From Alistipes sp. (GTDB lineage Bacteria > Bacteroidota > Bacteroidia > Bacteroidales > Rikenellaceae), in the NCBI GenBank assembly GCA_017504265.1, contig JAFVRN010000012.1:1-64000 (forward strand): a stretch of DNA of 64,000 nucleotides, in the 5' to 3' direction. The position numbers were made by a program, and so were the translations under genes. The notes beneath the pieces were generated by a model. It was not told the origin of the DNA. It saw nothing but the letters and a program-made list of their open reading frames with translations, and searched no databases. This document shows positions 1 through 8,031 of this stretch, one piece after another (within the stretch, counting starts at the first letter, position 1; each line of letters begins with the position of its first letter).

Positions 1-341
1 CAACAACAATCAAGCTTACCCGTGCTTTATGGATCATTCCGTTGGCACTTGTCACATCGTTTATATTCAAGGGAAAAGACCGGAAAATCAGTATTCCTTG
101 GTTCATCCTCTGGTTCATTGTAGCTATGCTAATCAATACTTATGCATTGGACAATGTACCCGAAGTAGGTAAAGCCATTTCCGGATTGGCTAGAAAAGGG
201 CTTATCATTACCATGTTTTTCATCGGGGCATCACTTTCTACGGATGTCCTAAAAGCAGTTGGAATCAAGCCGCTCGTGCAAGGGGTTTTACTCTGGATAG
301 TAATCAGCATCGGTTCGTTGGCTTATATTCTTGGAATATAA
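1..341 (+). CDS. C-terminal part of a YeiH/UPF0324 family putative sulfate exporter (5' end outside window)
   Basis: The reading frame is open from the first bases (codons in phase with position 3) to the stop at 341, so this is the last ~113 residues of a longer gene. It holds about three hydrophobic helices, and the segment with GLARKGLIITMFFIGASL is typical of the C-terminal helices of the YeiH family (PF03601, roughly 330-350 residues). That family is annotated as putative sulfate exporters of the inner membrane; the substrate is not shown by the sequence. The DNA is visibly more AT-rich than the next genes. The family call rests on this short tail only. Confidence 0.8.
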   Translation, partial: TTIKLTRALWIIPLALVTSFIFKGKDRKISIPWFILWFIVAMLINTYALDNVPEVGKAISGLARKGLIITMFFIGASLSTDVLKAVGIKPLVQGVLLWIVISIGSLAYILGI

Positions 342-436
342 TCGGGGCTCAAGAGCAGACAAAACACCAACAATTATTTAGGCACGAATTACCCGGATAT
401 CACAGATAGTAAGCGTAAACTTTGTTACAAACTATT

Positions 437-519
437 AGAAGCTGTTTTGAATTTTATTAAATGAGTTAAATCATTGCTGCGAGAAGAATACTCTCGAAAT
501 AAAATTCAAACAGTTTCTT
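437..519. repeat. Imperfect inverted repeat with inner hairpins, downstream of the YeiH-like gene
   Basis: Arms CTGTTTTGAATTTTATT (442-458) and AATAAAATTCAAACAG (498-513) are complementary apart from one extra T, and pairing continues a few bases outward (AGAA/TTCT). The 39-nt interior holds two short hairpins (AATGA/TCATT and CGAGA/TCTCG). It could end transcription of the upstream gene or be a relic foldback element. No gene lies in 342-554, and I saw no clear TAnnTTTG promoter for the next gene. Confidence 0.55.
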
Positions 520-554
520 AGCAACAAGACAAAACCTATAAATATCAAAGAGCT

Positions 555-1142
555 ATGAAAATCAAGTCACTTATTATCTTGTGCGTTGCCTTAGCTATGG
601 CAGCCTGCGGCGGAAAGAGCACCAAAAGCGCAGAGCGCGACACAGCCGATGCAGCTACAGAGGTGGCAGCCGTCGTGGATGTAGATATGCTCCTATCCGA
701 CGGTGAGGAGCTTGTGGGCCGGCAGGTGGCAGTAGACGGCATATGCACACATATATGTACGCATGGCGGTCGCAAGATGTTCCTTATGGGTAGTGACGAT
801 AGCAAAACCATACGTATAGAGGCTGCCGAGCTCGGCTCATTCGACCAGAAGTGTATGAACAGCATCGTTAAGGTTACGGGCACATTGCGCGAGGAGCGTA
901 TCGACGAGGCCTACCTCAAACGATGGGAGGAGCAGGTAGCAAGCAACACAGCCGAGGAGCATGGCGACGAGGGTGAGGGCGGTTGCAGCACCGAGAAGGC
1001 TGCACGTGGCGAGACGGGCAACACCGTAGAGCAGCGTATCGCCGATTTCCGTACGAAGATTGCAGCACGTAAGGCGGCCGAGGGCAAAGAGTATCTATCG
1101 TTTTACTATGTCGAGGCTCAGCACTATGAAATTGTCGAGTAA
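555..1142 (+). CDS. Small secreted lipoprotein with a Cys/His motif in an OB-fold-like region
   Basis: 195 residues. The N-terminus is a lipoprotein signal with lipobox AMAAC (Cys18), so the product is probably anchored in the envelope. Residues ~44-115 (LVGRQVAVDGICTHICTH... IVKVTGTL) read like a small OB-fold beta-barrel and contain an alternating C-T-H-I-C-T-H cluster (Cys64, His66, Cys68, His70) that could bind a metal or heme. Residues ~125-180 are charged and helix-prone, with an EHGDEGEGGC stretch. I do not recognise a named family. Its last 17 bases overlap the start of the PepSY-TM gene, so the two are translationally coupled and probably work together in the inner membrane/periplasm. 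Confidence 0.75.
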   Translation: MKIKSLIILCVALAMAACGGKSTKSAERDTADAATEVAAVVDVDMLLSDGEELVGRQVAVDGICTHICTHGGRKMFLMGSDDSKTIRIEAAELGSFDQKCMNSIVKVTGTLREERIDEAYLKRWEEQVASNTAEEHGDEGEGGCSTEKAARGETGNTVEQRIADFRTKIAARKAAEGKEYLSFYYVEAQHYEIVE

Positions 1143-1692
1143 CAATATACGTCGCTGGTGCCGACTACTGCACCGCGATATATCTTTTCTATTTGCAGGG
1201 ATGGTGCTTATATATGCCATATCGGGTATATATATGAACCATCGCGACAGCATCAACCCCCACTACTCCATCACACTCGTCGAGAAAGAGTTGGATAACA
1301 TCCCCACCAAGGCCGATATCAATCGCGATACCGTCGAGGAGCTTATGCAGCAAATAGGCGTTGATGAGCGATATACGAAACATTACTTTCCCGAGCCGGA
1401 GCAACTGAAAGTATTTCTTAAAGGAGGCTCATCGCTTGTCGTAGACCTTACAACGGGTAAGGCCACATATGAGTCGTTGCGTCGCCGCCCCTTAATAAGC
1501 ACTATGACCACGCTGCACTACAACCCGGGACGATGGTGGACCTGGTTTGCCGACACCTTTGCCGTGGCACTCATAGTAATAAGCATGACCGGGCTCTTTA
1601 TGATTAAGGGGAATAAGGGGCTTTGGGGTCGTGGCGGCATTGAGCTGCTGATAGGTATAGCCATACCCATCATCCTGCTACTGTTGAGCTGA
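1126..1692 (+). CDS. PepSY-associated TM-helix family membrane protein
   Basis: 188 residues from ATG 1126, chosen because it overlaps the upstream lipoprotein stop by 17 nt and gives a natural start (MKLSSNNIRRWCRLLHRDIS); an in-frame ATG at 1060 would read through the lipoprotein gene. One hydrophobic helix lies near the N-terminus (FLFAGMVLIYAISGIYMNHRD), a periplasmic domain follows (~35-125), and two helices sit near the C-terminus (ADTFAVALIVISMTGLF; GIELLIGIAIPIILLLLS). The LHR...H and MTTLHYNPGRWW patterns match PepSY-associated TM proteins (PF16357-like), a group often linked to iron or redox membrane enzymes. The exact role is unknown; with the Cys/His lipoprotein it could form a small redox or metal-handling unit (inference). 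Confidence 0.75.
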   Translation: MKLSSNNIRRWCRLLHRDISFLFAGMVLIYAISGIYMNHRDSINPHYSITLVEKELDNIPTKADINRDTVEELMQQIGVDERYTKHYFPEPEQLKVFLKGGSSLVVDLTTGKATYESLRRRPLISTMTTLHYNPGRWWTWFADTFAVALIVISMTGLFMIKGNKGLWGRGGIELLIGIAIPIILLLLS

Positions 1693-1766
1693 CACAGCCA
1701 AGCAAGGGCGTTCAGGGATGTAGCAAAGAGACTGACCAAGATTGTTTTGTCCCCCTTCAAACAAAC

Positions 1767-1818
1767 AGAGAGTGAATAAAAGATGCAGGTCTGACACCGC
1801 GACTTTTATTCACTCTCT
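1767..1818. terminator. Bidirectional hairpin between convergent genes
   Basis: A perfect 16-bp stem (arms 1767-1782 and 1803-1818, AGAGAGTGAATAAAAG/complement) with a 20-nt loop lies between the stop at 1692 (+) and the stop at 1837 (-). It probably terminates both transcripts. Confidence 0.8.
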
Positions 1819-1836
1819 TATCTATATTATAGTGCG

Positions 1837-2607
1837 TTATACTGCCGTATAACCACCATCAACCGCTATATTCTGCCCATTGACATAGGTGCTGAAAGGC
1901 GATGCGAGGAAGAGTGCGCACGTATCCAACTCGCCACTGCGACCATATCGCTCGAGCGGTATCGTACGCTTGGCAATAGCCTGAAAATAGTCGCTATCGA
2001 GGGTTGTGGTGGTAAGGTCGGTATAGAAATATCCGGGGCATATGCTGTTTACCGTAATGCCATACTTACCCCACTCGGCAGCTAAGGCTCGGGTAAGATT
2101 GACAACACCTCCCTTGGCAGCATGGTAGGGCGAGCTGCCTACAATCATATTACCTACAAGACCATACATCGAAGCGATGTTGATGATACGGCCATAACCC
2201 GCCTTAATCATCTCCTTACCAAACTCACGGGCACATATGAACGTACCAAACAGATCGATATCTACCTCGTGCTTGAACTGCTCGTCGGTAATCTCCTCGG
2301 CAGGAGCGACAGCCCCCGTACCGGCATTATTCACAAGGATATCCACCCTGCCAAAACGCTCCATGGTAGCACGCACCGCACTTTTAACCTGCTCTGTCTG
2401 GGTAATATCGCAGGTGTAGGGCAACACCTCAACGCCAAACTCCTCGGCAAGAGCCTTGGCATTATCCTTGAGAAGGTGCTCGCGGCGAGCAAGAAGCACA
2501 AGGTTAGCACCCTGACTTGCATAGGCCTTGGCCATTTGAAGTCCCAATCCTGTTGATGCGCCGGTTACAACGGCTACGTATCCTGTTAAATCGAAGTAAT
2601 TTTTCAT
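1837..2607 (-). CDS. Short-chain dehydrogenase/reductase (gluconate 5-dehydrogenase-like)
   Basis: 256 residues from ATG 2607; the frame stays open further upstream, but the normal SDR N-terminus (MKNYFDLTGYVAVVTGAS) starts here and an AGGTAGGAT purine stretch precedes it. A classical SDR: dinucleotide motif TGASTGLG (~15-22), NNAG (~92), catalytic Ser in NIASMYG, YHAAK active-site Tyr-Lys (~155-159), and C-terminal VDGGYTAV. It catalyses an NAD(P)-dependent oxidation/reduction of a hydroxyl group in the cytoplasm. Overall resemblance is to the gluconate 5-dehydrogenase/3-oxoacyl-ACP reductase branch; the substrate cannot be set from sequence. It seems to be a single-gene unit between two hairpins. 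Confidence 0.88.
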   Translation of the reverse strand: MKNYFDLTGYVAVVTGASTGLGLQMAKAYASQGANLVLLARREHLLKDNAKALAEEFGVEVLPYTCDITQTEQVKSAVRATMERFGRVDILVNNAGTGAVAPAEEITDEQFKHEVDIDLFGTFICAREFGKEMIKAGYGRIINIASMYGLVGNMIVGSSPYHAAKGGVVNLTRALAAEWGKYGITVNSICPGYFYTDLTTTTLDSDYFQAIAKRTIPLERYGRSGELDTCALFLASPFSTYVNGQNIAVDGGYTAV

Positions 2608-2739
2608 AATCCTACCTATTAATTTTTGTGCAAAGTAAACAATAAATATATGTAGTACCAACAATTTTCGATTCTCATTTCCGATAGCCATATAAGCACA
2701 AACTATACCCCGCGCATTATATATCGGCGCACTATATAC

Positions 2740-2779
2740 AACATTGCCCCGAAAGCGTGTTTCACTTCGGGGCAATGTT
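2740..2779. terminator. Hairpin downstream of the FadL-like porin gene
   Basis: A 14-bp perfect stem (AACATTGCCCCGAA 2740-2753 with TTCGGGGCAATGTT 2766-2779) and a 12-nt loop sit 25 nt after the porin stop codon on the minus strand. The stem core (ATTGCCCCGAA/TTCGGGGCAAT) recurs in the foldback element after recJ at 31640-31686. Confidence 0.75.
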
Positions 2780-2803
2780 TCTATGATATGCTACCTACCA
2801 GGC

Positions 2804-4492
2804 TTAGAATCGGAAGCCAAGCGTTACAACCGCAATATGACGGTCGGTGGTGGTATTAAACAGACGGCTCTCGATATTCTGCATCGCATCGACCGAGTCT
2901 ACGGCATAGAAGCTCATATACGATGACGACTTCGTCGAGTTGTACTGGTAAGCCAAGTCGAGGTATACCGACTGCGAGAACTTGATACCGACACCGCACG
3001 TAATGTAGCTGCTAACCGTGGGTATAGGGTGTGTGAAGATGGCATCGGCGTAGTCGTCACGCAGCGTCGAGCCACTCCATATATATCCGGCACGTAGAGC
3101 AAGGAAGGGTAATACATAGGCCTCTGCACCCACACGCACCGTATTGCCACCCTTGAACGCATCCTTCATAATATCCGTATAGCTCAGGCCTGCAATAGGT
3201 GAGCGACGCAGGCGCGTAGACTGATACCAGCTACGCTCATAGTCTGCCGAGATGATGATACGTTTAAGCAGCGTAACAGCTCCACCAAAGAGCAGGCGTG
3301 AGGGTGAGCGGAAACGCCAAGCGTAGTCACCGCTATCCTCCCATATACCCGAATATGCCGAGTCGTTCATATAGCCGAAAGGACCGAGGTCGTAACCATC
3401 GGGGTTGTCGCCGGCACTGAACGTGCGCGACCACATCTCTGCATCGTAGAAGAGCGATAGCGTGTAGTAGGTAGGCGAATGGTAGGCGACACCGAGGCGC
3501 AACCAATCGACAGGACGGGCAGTGACACCCACCTTGAAGTTGATACCCATACCCGTAAGCTCGGTACGCTGCAGATAGTTCATATATTCGAGCTGATAGG
3601 GCATATCACTTCCCGAAGGGTACTCATCGTAGATATAGTCCTCGCCATAGTATACATTACGGCGATAATCGACACTTTGGAAGCCGATAGTAGCACCCAC
3701 ATAGATGCGATCAATGAAGTTAAAACCAAAGCTTATATCATACTCACCCACAGAGCCGCGTGTCTCGGTTGCCGAGAACTGGTCGATGGTGGCAGTATTG
3801 CCGATACGGTCGATAAACCAACCCTGATCATCCTTGTTTGTAAGGCCATTCTTATAGGCGAGTACCGCTCCCCAATAGTATGGGTCGTTGCCGAAAGGCA
3901 TCTTGCCGTCGGGAAGAGTTTGGAGGTCGTCCACATTAGACAAGGTGCAGAATACGTTGGCCATGGATTGTGTGTAAGGGTTGCCATATGAGCCACTGCG
4001 ATAGCTCTGATTGAAGTCGGCGATACGATTGTAGACAACACCCATATTGAAGTTGGTCAGAACACCCGTGCCACGATATATGCTGAACACACCTCCCAGG
4101 CTCGAAAAGCCGAAACGCTCGGTGTGATCCTTATACTCCTGGTCGCGCTTTGCAACACCCTCGTAGACAGGATCGCTATTGGAGGTAGGACTCTTGGTAA
4201 ACTGCATTATAGGCGAGATGCTCACATCGCTACCTACATACATACCGATACCCGCAGGGTTGAGCGTAGCCGACACCATATCGGCACCCAAGGCCGTAAA
4301 AGCGTTACCCATACCCATAGAGCGCGCCGTACCGTAGTTATGCGAGGTAAACGTAAGGCTGTACATATCGCCCCAGCCAAGTATATCGTTATTCATCACC
4401 GTACCGCCAAAATCGACACTCTGTGACGAAGCGTGATGCCACGTGCCAAAGACAAGGGCTATCGAAGCAAAAATGGTATATATTTTTCTCAT
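2804..4492 (-). CDS. FadL/OmpP1-type outer-membrane transport protein
   Basis: 562 residues with a signal peptide (MRKIYTIFASIALVFGTWHHASSQ). The early segment SLTFTSHNYGTARSMGMGNAFTALGADMVSATLNPAGIGMY is the hallmark of the OmpP1/FadL/TodX family (PF03349), whose N-terminal plug precedes a 14-strand barrel. Amphipathic aromatic strands run through the rest, and the protein ends in an aromatic residue (VVTLGFRF), as barrel substrates of BAM do. The family imports hydrophobic compounds such as fatty acids; the substrate here is unknown. The next gene upstream (ending 4565) is 72 nt away with a small 7-bp hairpin (4528-4552) between them, so the two may share a transcript. Confidence 0.85.
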   Translation of the reverse strand: MRKIYTIFASIALVFGTWHHASSQSVDFGGTVMNNDILGWGDMYSLTFTSHNYGTARSMGMGNAFTALGADMVSATLNPAGIGMYVGSDVSISPIMQFTKSPTSNSDPVYEGVAKRDQEYKDHTERFGFSSLGGVFSIYRGTGVLTNFNMGVVYNRIADFNQSYRSGSYGNPYTQSMANVFCTLSNVDDLQTLPDGKMPFGNDPYYWGAVLAYKNGLTNKDDQGWFIDRIGNTATIDQFSATETRGSVGEYDISFGFNFIDRIYVGATIGFQSVDYRRNVYYGEDYIYDEYPSGSDMPYQLEYMNYLQRTELTGMGINFKVGVTARPVDWLRLGVAYHSPTYYTLSLFYDAEMWSRTFSAGDNPDGYDLGPFGYMNDSAYSGIWEDSGDYAWRFRSPSRLLFGGAVTLLKRIIISADYERSWYQSTRLRRSPIAGLSYTDIMKDAFKGGNTVRVGAEAYVLPFLALRAGYIWSGSTLRDDYADAIFTHPIPTVSSYITCGVGIKFSQSVYLDLAYQYNSTKSSSYMSFYAVDSVDAMQNIESRLFNTTTDRHIAVVTLGFRF

Positions 4493-4564
4493 ATCTCTTT
4501 TTTTAGAAGTGAGTATCTATCTCAAAGGAGGGAGCGTATATACCACTCCCTCACACGAATTACA

Positions 4565-5749
4565 TTAGCGGCGCGACGAGGTTGTACCTCCTACACGGCC
4601 ACCGCCACCGCTACCCGAGCCGCCACTACCGAAGCCTCGCGTTTGAGTTATGGTAGTGTTTTTGTTGCTGCTGCTCTTATATATCGAACTTTTATTGTTG
4701 TTCTGCCTTGTTGTGCTTTGACGGTAGTTGCCGCTGCGCTGCGCATCACGATTCTGCGTCGAGGTGTTACGATTGCTGTTATCGTAGCGTGTAGAACGCT
4801 GCGAATTGCTCTCGCCACGGTTGTTGTTCACGTTTACGCCCGAACCGCCTACGCGGTATATTCCCGTAGATGTAGAGCCCGAATACGAGGGTCGCGACCC
4901 CTTGTTGTCGTGCTGCTTGCCGAAGTTCTTGTTCGACATAGGCGAAGTGTAGTGCGACGATGCACCATAGTGGTGGTTGTCTCGACCGTGCGGGCCGTTG
5001 TGGTGCGGGCCGTTGTGGTGTGGAGGGCGAGGGCCAGGGCCCGGGCCATAGCTCGGATAGTAGGGGTAGTATGGAGGATAATAGGGGTAATATCCCGGCC
5101 CCCAATACCAGCCGAAATAGAACGAGCTGTAACACATATTCCAATTCCAGTCGTACCACGAGTAGTGCGGATAACCCCACCACGAGTAGTAGAAGGGGCT
5201 TACGTGGTAGCTCCAGCCATATATCCAAGGTGACGCATACAGTCCATATGTGACATTTGTAGCACCCCACGAGCCAAACATCGAGGTGATATACTTAGGC
5301 TCGACCCACACCTGATCGCCCGATACCATGATATTGTAGAAGGCGGGATCGTAGGCCGATGCGTAGTATAGTGCATCGCTTGTAGCCATAGAGTAGTAGC
5401 TCGACGGCAGCTTGTAACTTGGCGACTGGAAACCATACAGACGGCGTGCATAGGCACTCTCATAGTCGGTGACAAGCACCGAGTTGTAGTTGGGCTCACC
5501 TGCCCTATATGCCGCCTCGGCAGCATCGGCACCGGCCTCGGCCATACGCGCCTCGTAGATAGCCTTGCGAGCTTCGGCCTCGGCCTTTTCTGCTTCGGCT
5601 TTCGCCTTTATGGAAAGAGCTACATCCTTGCGGTTATCTGTGCGATAAAGGTCATCCGAGCCATACGTCATAGAGCTCATCATCGTCGAACAACCCGACA
5701 ACAGAGCCAGCGTGGCAATGGTTGAGATAATACTAAACAATCTTCTCAT
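4565..5749 (-). CDS. Lipoprotein with Tyr/Trp/Pro-rich centre and Asn/Ser/Gly-rich tail, unknown function
   Basis: 394 residues with a lipobox (LALLSGC, Cys20). Residues ~44-85 form an Ala/Glu/Lys coiled-coil-like helix (KAKAEAEKAEAEARKA). Then come ~100 residues full of Tyr, Trp, Ser and Pro (YYPYYPPYYPYYPSYGPGPG) and a His/Pro/Gly stretch (HHNGPHHNGPHG). The last ~130 residues are Asn/Ser/Arg/Gly-rich and disordered, ending in a Gly-rich run. I do not recognise a characterised family; similar low-complexity lipoproteins are known in Bacteroidales as hypothetical proteins. A surface or periplasmic scaffolding role is possible but unproven. A good promoter lies at 5820-5853. Confidence 0.75.
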   Translation of the reverse strand: MRRLFSIISTIATLALLSGCSTMMSSMTYGSDDLYRTDNRKDVALSIKAKAEAEKAEAEARKAIYEARMAEAGADAAEAAYRAGEPNYNSVLVTDYESAYARRLYGFQSPSYKLPSSYYSMATSDALYYASAYDPAFYNIMVSGDQVWVEPKYITSMFGSWGATNVTYGLYASPWIYGWSYHVSPFYYSWWGYPHYSWYDWNWNMCYSSFYFGWYWGPGYYPYYPPYYPYYPSYGPGPGPRPPHHNGPHHNGPHGRDNHHYGASSHYTSPMSNKNFGKQHDNKGSRPSYSGSTSTGIYRVGGSGVNVNNNRGESNSQRSTRYDNSNRNTSTQNRDAQRSGNYRQSTTRQNNNKSSIYKSSSNKNTTITQTRGFGSGGSGSGGGGRVGGTTSSRR

Positions 5750-5819
5750 AATCGTAATATGTTTTATATCGCTCCCACGTCGATAGGTATCGAGTGGAAT
5801 ACAAAACTATCCTTGAATA

Positions 5820-5853
5820 CAAAGATAATAGTTTTTTTATAAAAACCGTGCAA
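5820..5853 (-). promoter_or_regulatory. Bacteroidota promoter for the Tyr-rich lipoprotein gene
   Basis: On the minus strand TTTG (TTG at 5851-5853) is followed after 23 nt by TATCTTTG (5820-5827), matching TTG-N17-23-TAnnTTTG at the long end of spacing. The predicted leader is about 65 nt. Confidence 0.65.
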
Positions 5854-5910
5854 ATATCGATGAATAGCCTAAAATATCGAGTGAAACGACCGAATAGCGG
5901 GCCGAAATAA

Positions 5911-7344
5911 CTACTCGTTGTATAACAACGCACCTACGACAGGTGAAGCGATTCTGTGACATACATCTACATCGTCGTAGCTTGCCCCACGTGTTGCCGC
6001 ATCCTGACTCACACTCTTACCCGTAGCCGAGGCGACAGCCGTGACAAGGGCAATATCGTGCGATAAATCGCCCCACGGACAACGTGGCAGAGGGTAGTGT
6101 TTATCCTCTACGCCATACTTATTCGGGCCACACAAATCGACATCGGGGGCAATACCCTCGCCATACTCACAAAAGCCCTTGGCGTTGTAGCACATAAAGG
6201 TTATCGGAGCATACTCCAAATATCGCTCGCCGATAGTGACACGCGTGACATCCATACCGCAGTTCTTACCCTCGGTAGTCGTTCCTATAAGCGTGATGGG
6301 TATATCTAAACCTCTGAGTCCCGTAATAATCATCTCGGCAGCCGAAGCCGTATCGCTCGAACATATGATGGTAATCGTTGCAGGGGCAATAGCTATGCCA
6401 CAATCCTCGACATAGCATAACGAAGGCGAGGGATGCACCACATTATGCGGATTGCGACGCAGCTCGAAGAGCAGCGACCCTCGGTGCGAAGCATCGACAA
6501 TGGCCGAACATAGCTTAACGGCCGAGGCTACATCGCCACCGCCATTATGTCGCAGGTCGAGGATAAGGTCGGTAACAGGCTCCAAGGCAAATGAGGCAAG
6601 GGCTGCCAACAGCTCTTCGTCGTACTTGTTGTCAAAACCCGTATAGACAAGATAACCAATACGTTGCTCCGAGCCCTCTATCTCGATTATATCGTGGTAG
6701 GCGACAGTCGAGGGGGTGTAACTCGACGGTGTGAGGTTGGCTATATGGCTCTTCTCCTGCTCGCTCTCGGCCGTCTGACGTTGAATATGCAGGCGTAGCG
6801 ACGAGGCCTTACTCTGGTGTATGGAGTTGAAGAGCGTCATATAGTTGTTCATCGTCACATCCTCGCCATTGACATTCACTATGACATCGCCACGACGCAC
6901 GTCCGAGGCCTCGGCAGCCGAGCCTCGATAGACGTTGCTGACGATAAATCCAAGGCGGTCGTCGCCCACCGACACCACCGTGAAGTAGAGGTTGATGCCA
7001 TAGCCCACAGCGGTGCTGCGTGTCGCAGCATCCACCTCGCGTATGTAGGAGTATAGGACACGTTCGCCCTTGGCATTTATGTAGCCATCATCGCCATTGG
7101 TCGAAAGCATGGTAAGATTACGTCCCATATAGTTTGCCCAGGGCAGACGACGGTCAAACGACAAGCTGCGCTTGATAACCTCATCGAGCCAATAGTACTC
7201 CTCCTCCAAGCGTTGATCTATGTAGGCTATAATCTGGCTGTCTTCGGGGGTTATCTCCTGTGTAGGATGGTCGATAGAGGGATACGACGGCGTGGTGCAT
7301 CCATATACGAGCAGTCCGAAGAAGAGTAGTATAAACTTTATCAT
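5911..7344 (-). CDS. S41 family C-terminal-processing-type serine protease, lipoprotein with PDZ domain
   Basis: 477 residues from ATG 7344, five bases past the nth stop; this start gives a clean lipoprotein signal (FLLFFGLLVYGC). A PDZ domain lies at ~135-180 (YRGSAAEASDVRRGDVIVNV) and the S41 catalytic domain follows: LILDLRHNGGGDVASA (substrate-binding loop) and SSDTASAAEMI, where the Ser in TASAAE takes the nucleophile position. The product is a periplasm-facing envelope protease; its substrates are unknown. It is last in a run of eight minus-strand genes with gaps or overlaps of a few bases (15243 down to 5911). Confidence 0.88.
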   Translation of the reverse strand: MIKFILLFFGLLVYGCTTPSYPSIDHPTQEITPEDSQIIAYIDQRLEEEYYWLDEVIKRSLSFDRRLPWANYMGRNLTMLSTNGDDGYINAKGERVLYSYIREVDAATRSTAVGYGINLYFTVVSVGDDRLGFIVSNVYRGSAAEASDVRRGDVIVNVNGEDVTMNNYMTLFNSIHQSKASSLRLHIQRQTAESEQEKSHIANLTPSSYTPSTVAYHDIIEIEGSEQRIGYLVYTGFDNKYDEELLAALASFALEPVTDLILDLRHNGGGDVASAVKLCSAIVDASHRGSLLFELRRNPHNVVHPSPSLCYVEDCGIAIAPATITIICSSDTASAAEMIITGLRGLDIPITLIGTTTEGKNCGMDVTRVTIGERYLEYAPITFMCYNAKGFCEYGEGIAPDVDLCGPNKYGVEDKHYPLPRCPWGDLSHDIALVTAVASATGKSVSQDAATRGASYDDVDVCHRIASPVVGALLYNE

Positions 7345-7348
7345 TGCA

Positions 7349-8029
7349 TTACGATTTACGAGATGTAACTTTGTCCGAAGGCGGCACACTGCGATGTTGC
7401 GATGCGTAGTGACGACATATATCCGTCAGCGCACACTTATCGCACTTAGGCTTACGGGCAAGGCAGACATAACGGCCGTGGAGTATCAGCCAATGGTGCG
7501 CCAAGGGTAACAGCTCCTTCGGGAAGCCTGCCTCGAGCTGTCGCTCGGTAGCCAACGGCGTGCGGGCATTACGGCTTAGGCCTATACGTGCCGCAACACG
7601 AAAGACGTGCGTATCTACGGGCATAACCTCACGCCCCCACAGCACGGCACCCACGACATTGGCCGTCTTGCGCCCGACTCCGGGAAGGGTTTGCAAGGCA
7701 TCCAGGTCGGTAGGCAGCTCGCCGCCAAAACGCTCTACAAGCTCCTTGGCAAGGGCTACCAAATGACGCGCCTTATTATTGGGATAGGAGATGCTGCGGA
7801 TAATATTGTATACCTCATCGGGTGTAGCCTTGGCCATAGCCTCGGCCGTAGGATAGGCCTCAAATAGTGCCGGTGTAGTCATATTGACACGCTTGTCGGT
7901 ACATTGTGCCGAGAGGACAACAGCCACAATAAGTTCGAAAGGATTGCGGAAGTTAAGCTCGCTTTCGGCCGAGGGCATAGCCTCGGAGAAGTACTCTACA
8001 ACACGCTTGAAACGCTCCTTAGTAGTCAT
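7349..8029 (-). CDS. nth: Endonuclease III (DNA glycosylase/AP lyase)
   Basis: 226 residues, the normal length. The helix-hairpin-helix motif LPGVGRKTANVV (~113-124) carries the catalytic Lys, and VDTHVFR (~136-142) carries the catalytic Asp. The C-terminal [4Fe-4S] loop C-x6-C-x2-C-x5-C is intact. The enzyme removes oxidised pyrimidines and nicks abasic sites in base excision repair. It sits 2 nt after the GT2 gene, with uvrD/pcrA just before that, so two DNA repair genes share one transcription unit. Confidence 0.96.
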   Translation of the reverse strand: MTTKERFKRVVEYFSEAMPSAESELNFRNPFELIVAVVLSAQCTDKRVNMTTPALFEAYPTAEAMAKATPDEVYNIIRSISYPNNKARHLVALAKELVERFGGELPTDLDALQTLPGVGRKTANVVGAVLWGREVMPVDTHVFRVAARIGLSRNARTPLATERQLEAGFPKELLPLAHHWLILHGRYVCLARKPKCDKCALTDICRHYASQHRSVPPSDKVTSRKS

Positions 8030-8031
8030 TC

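Noticed and set aside
4433..5233. 266-residue plus-strand ORF opposite the Tyr-rich lipoprotein
   Set aside because: Antisense to a gene with a signal peptide and a promoter; Ala/Arg/Val-rich translation results from the low-complexity DNA.
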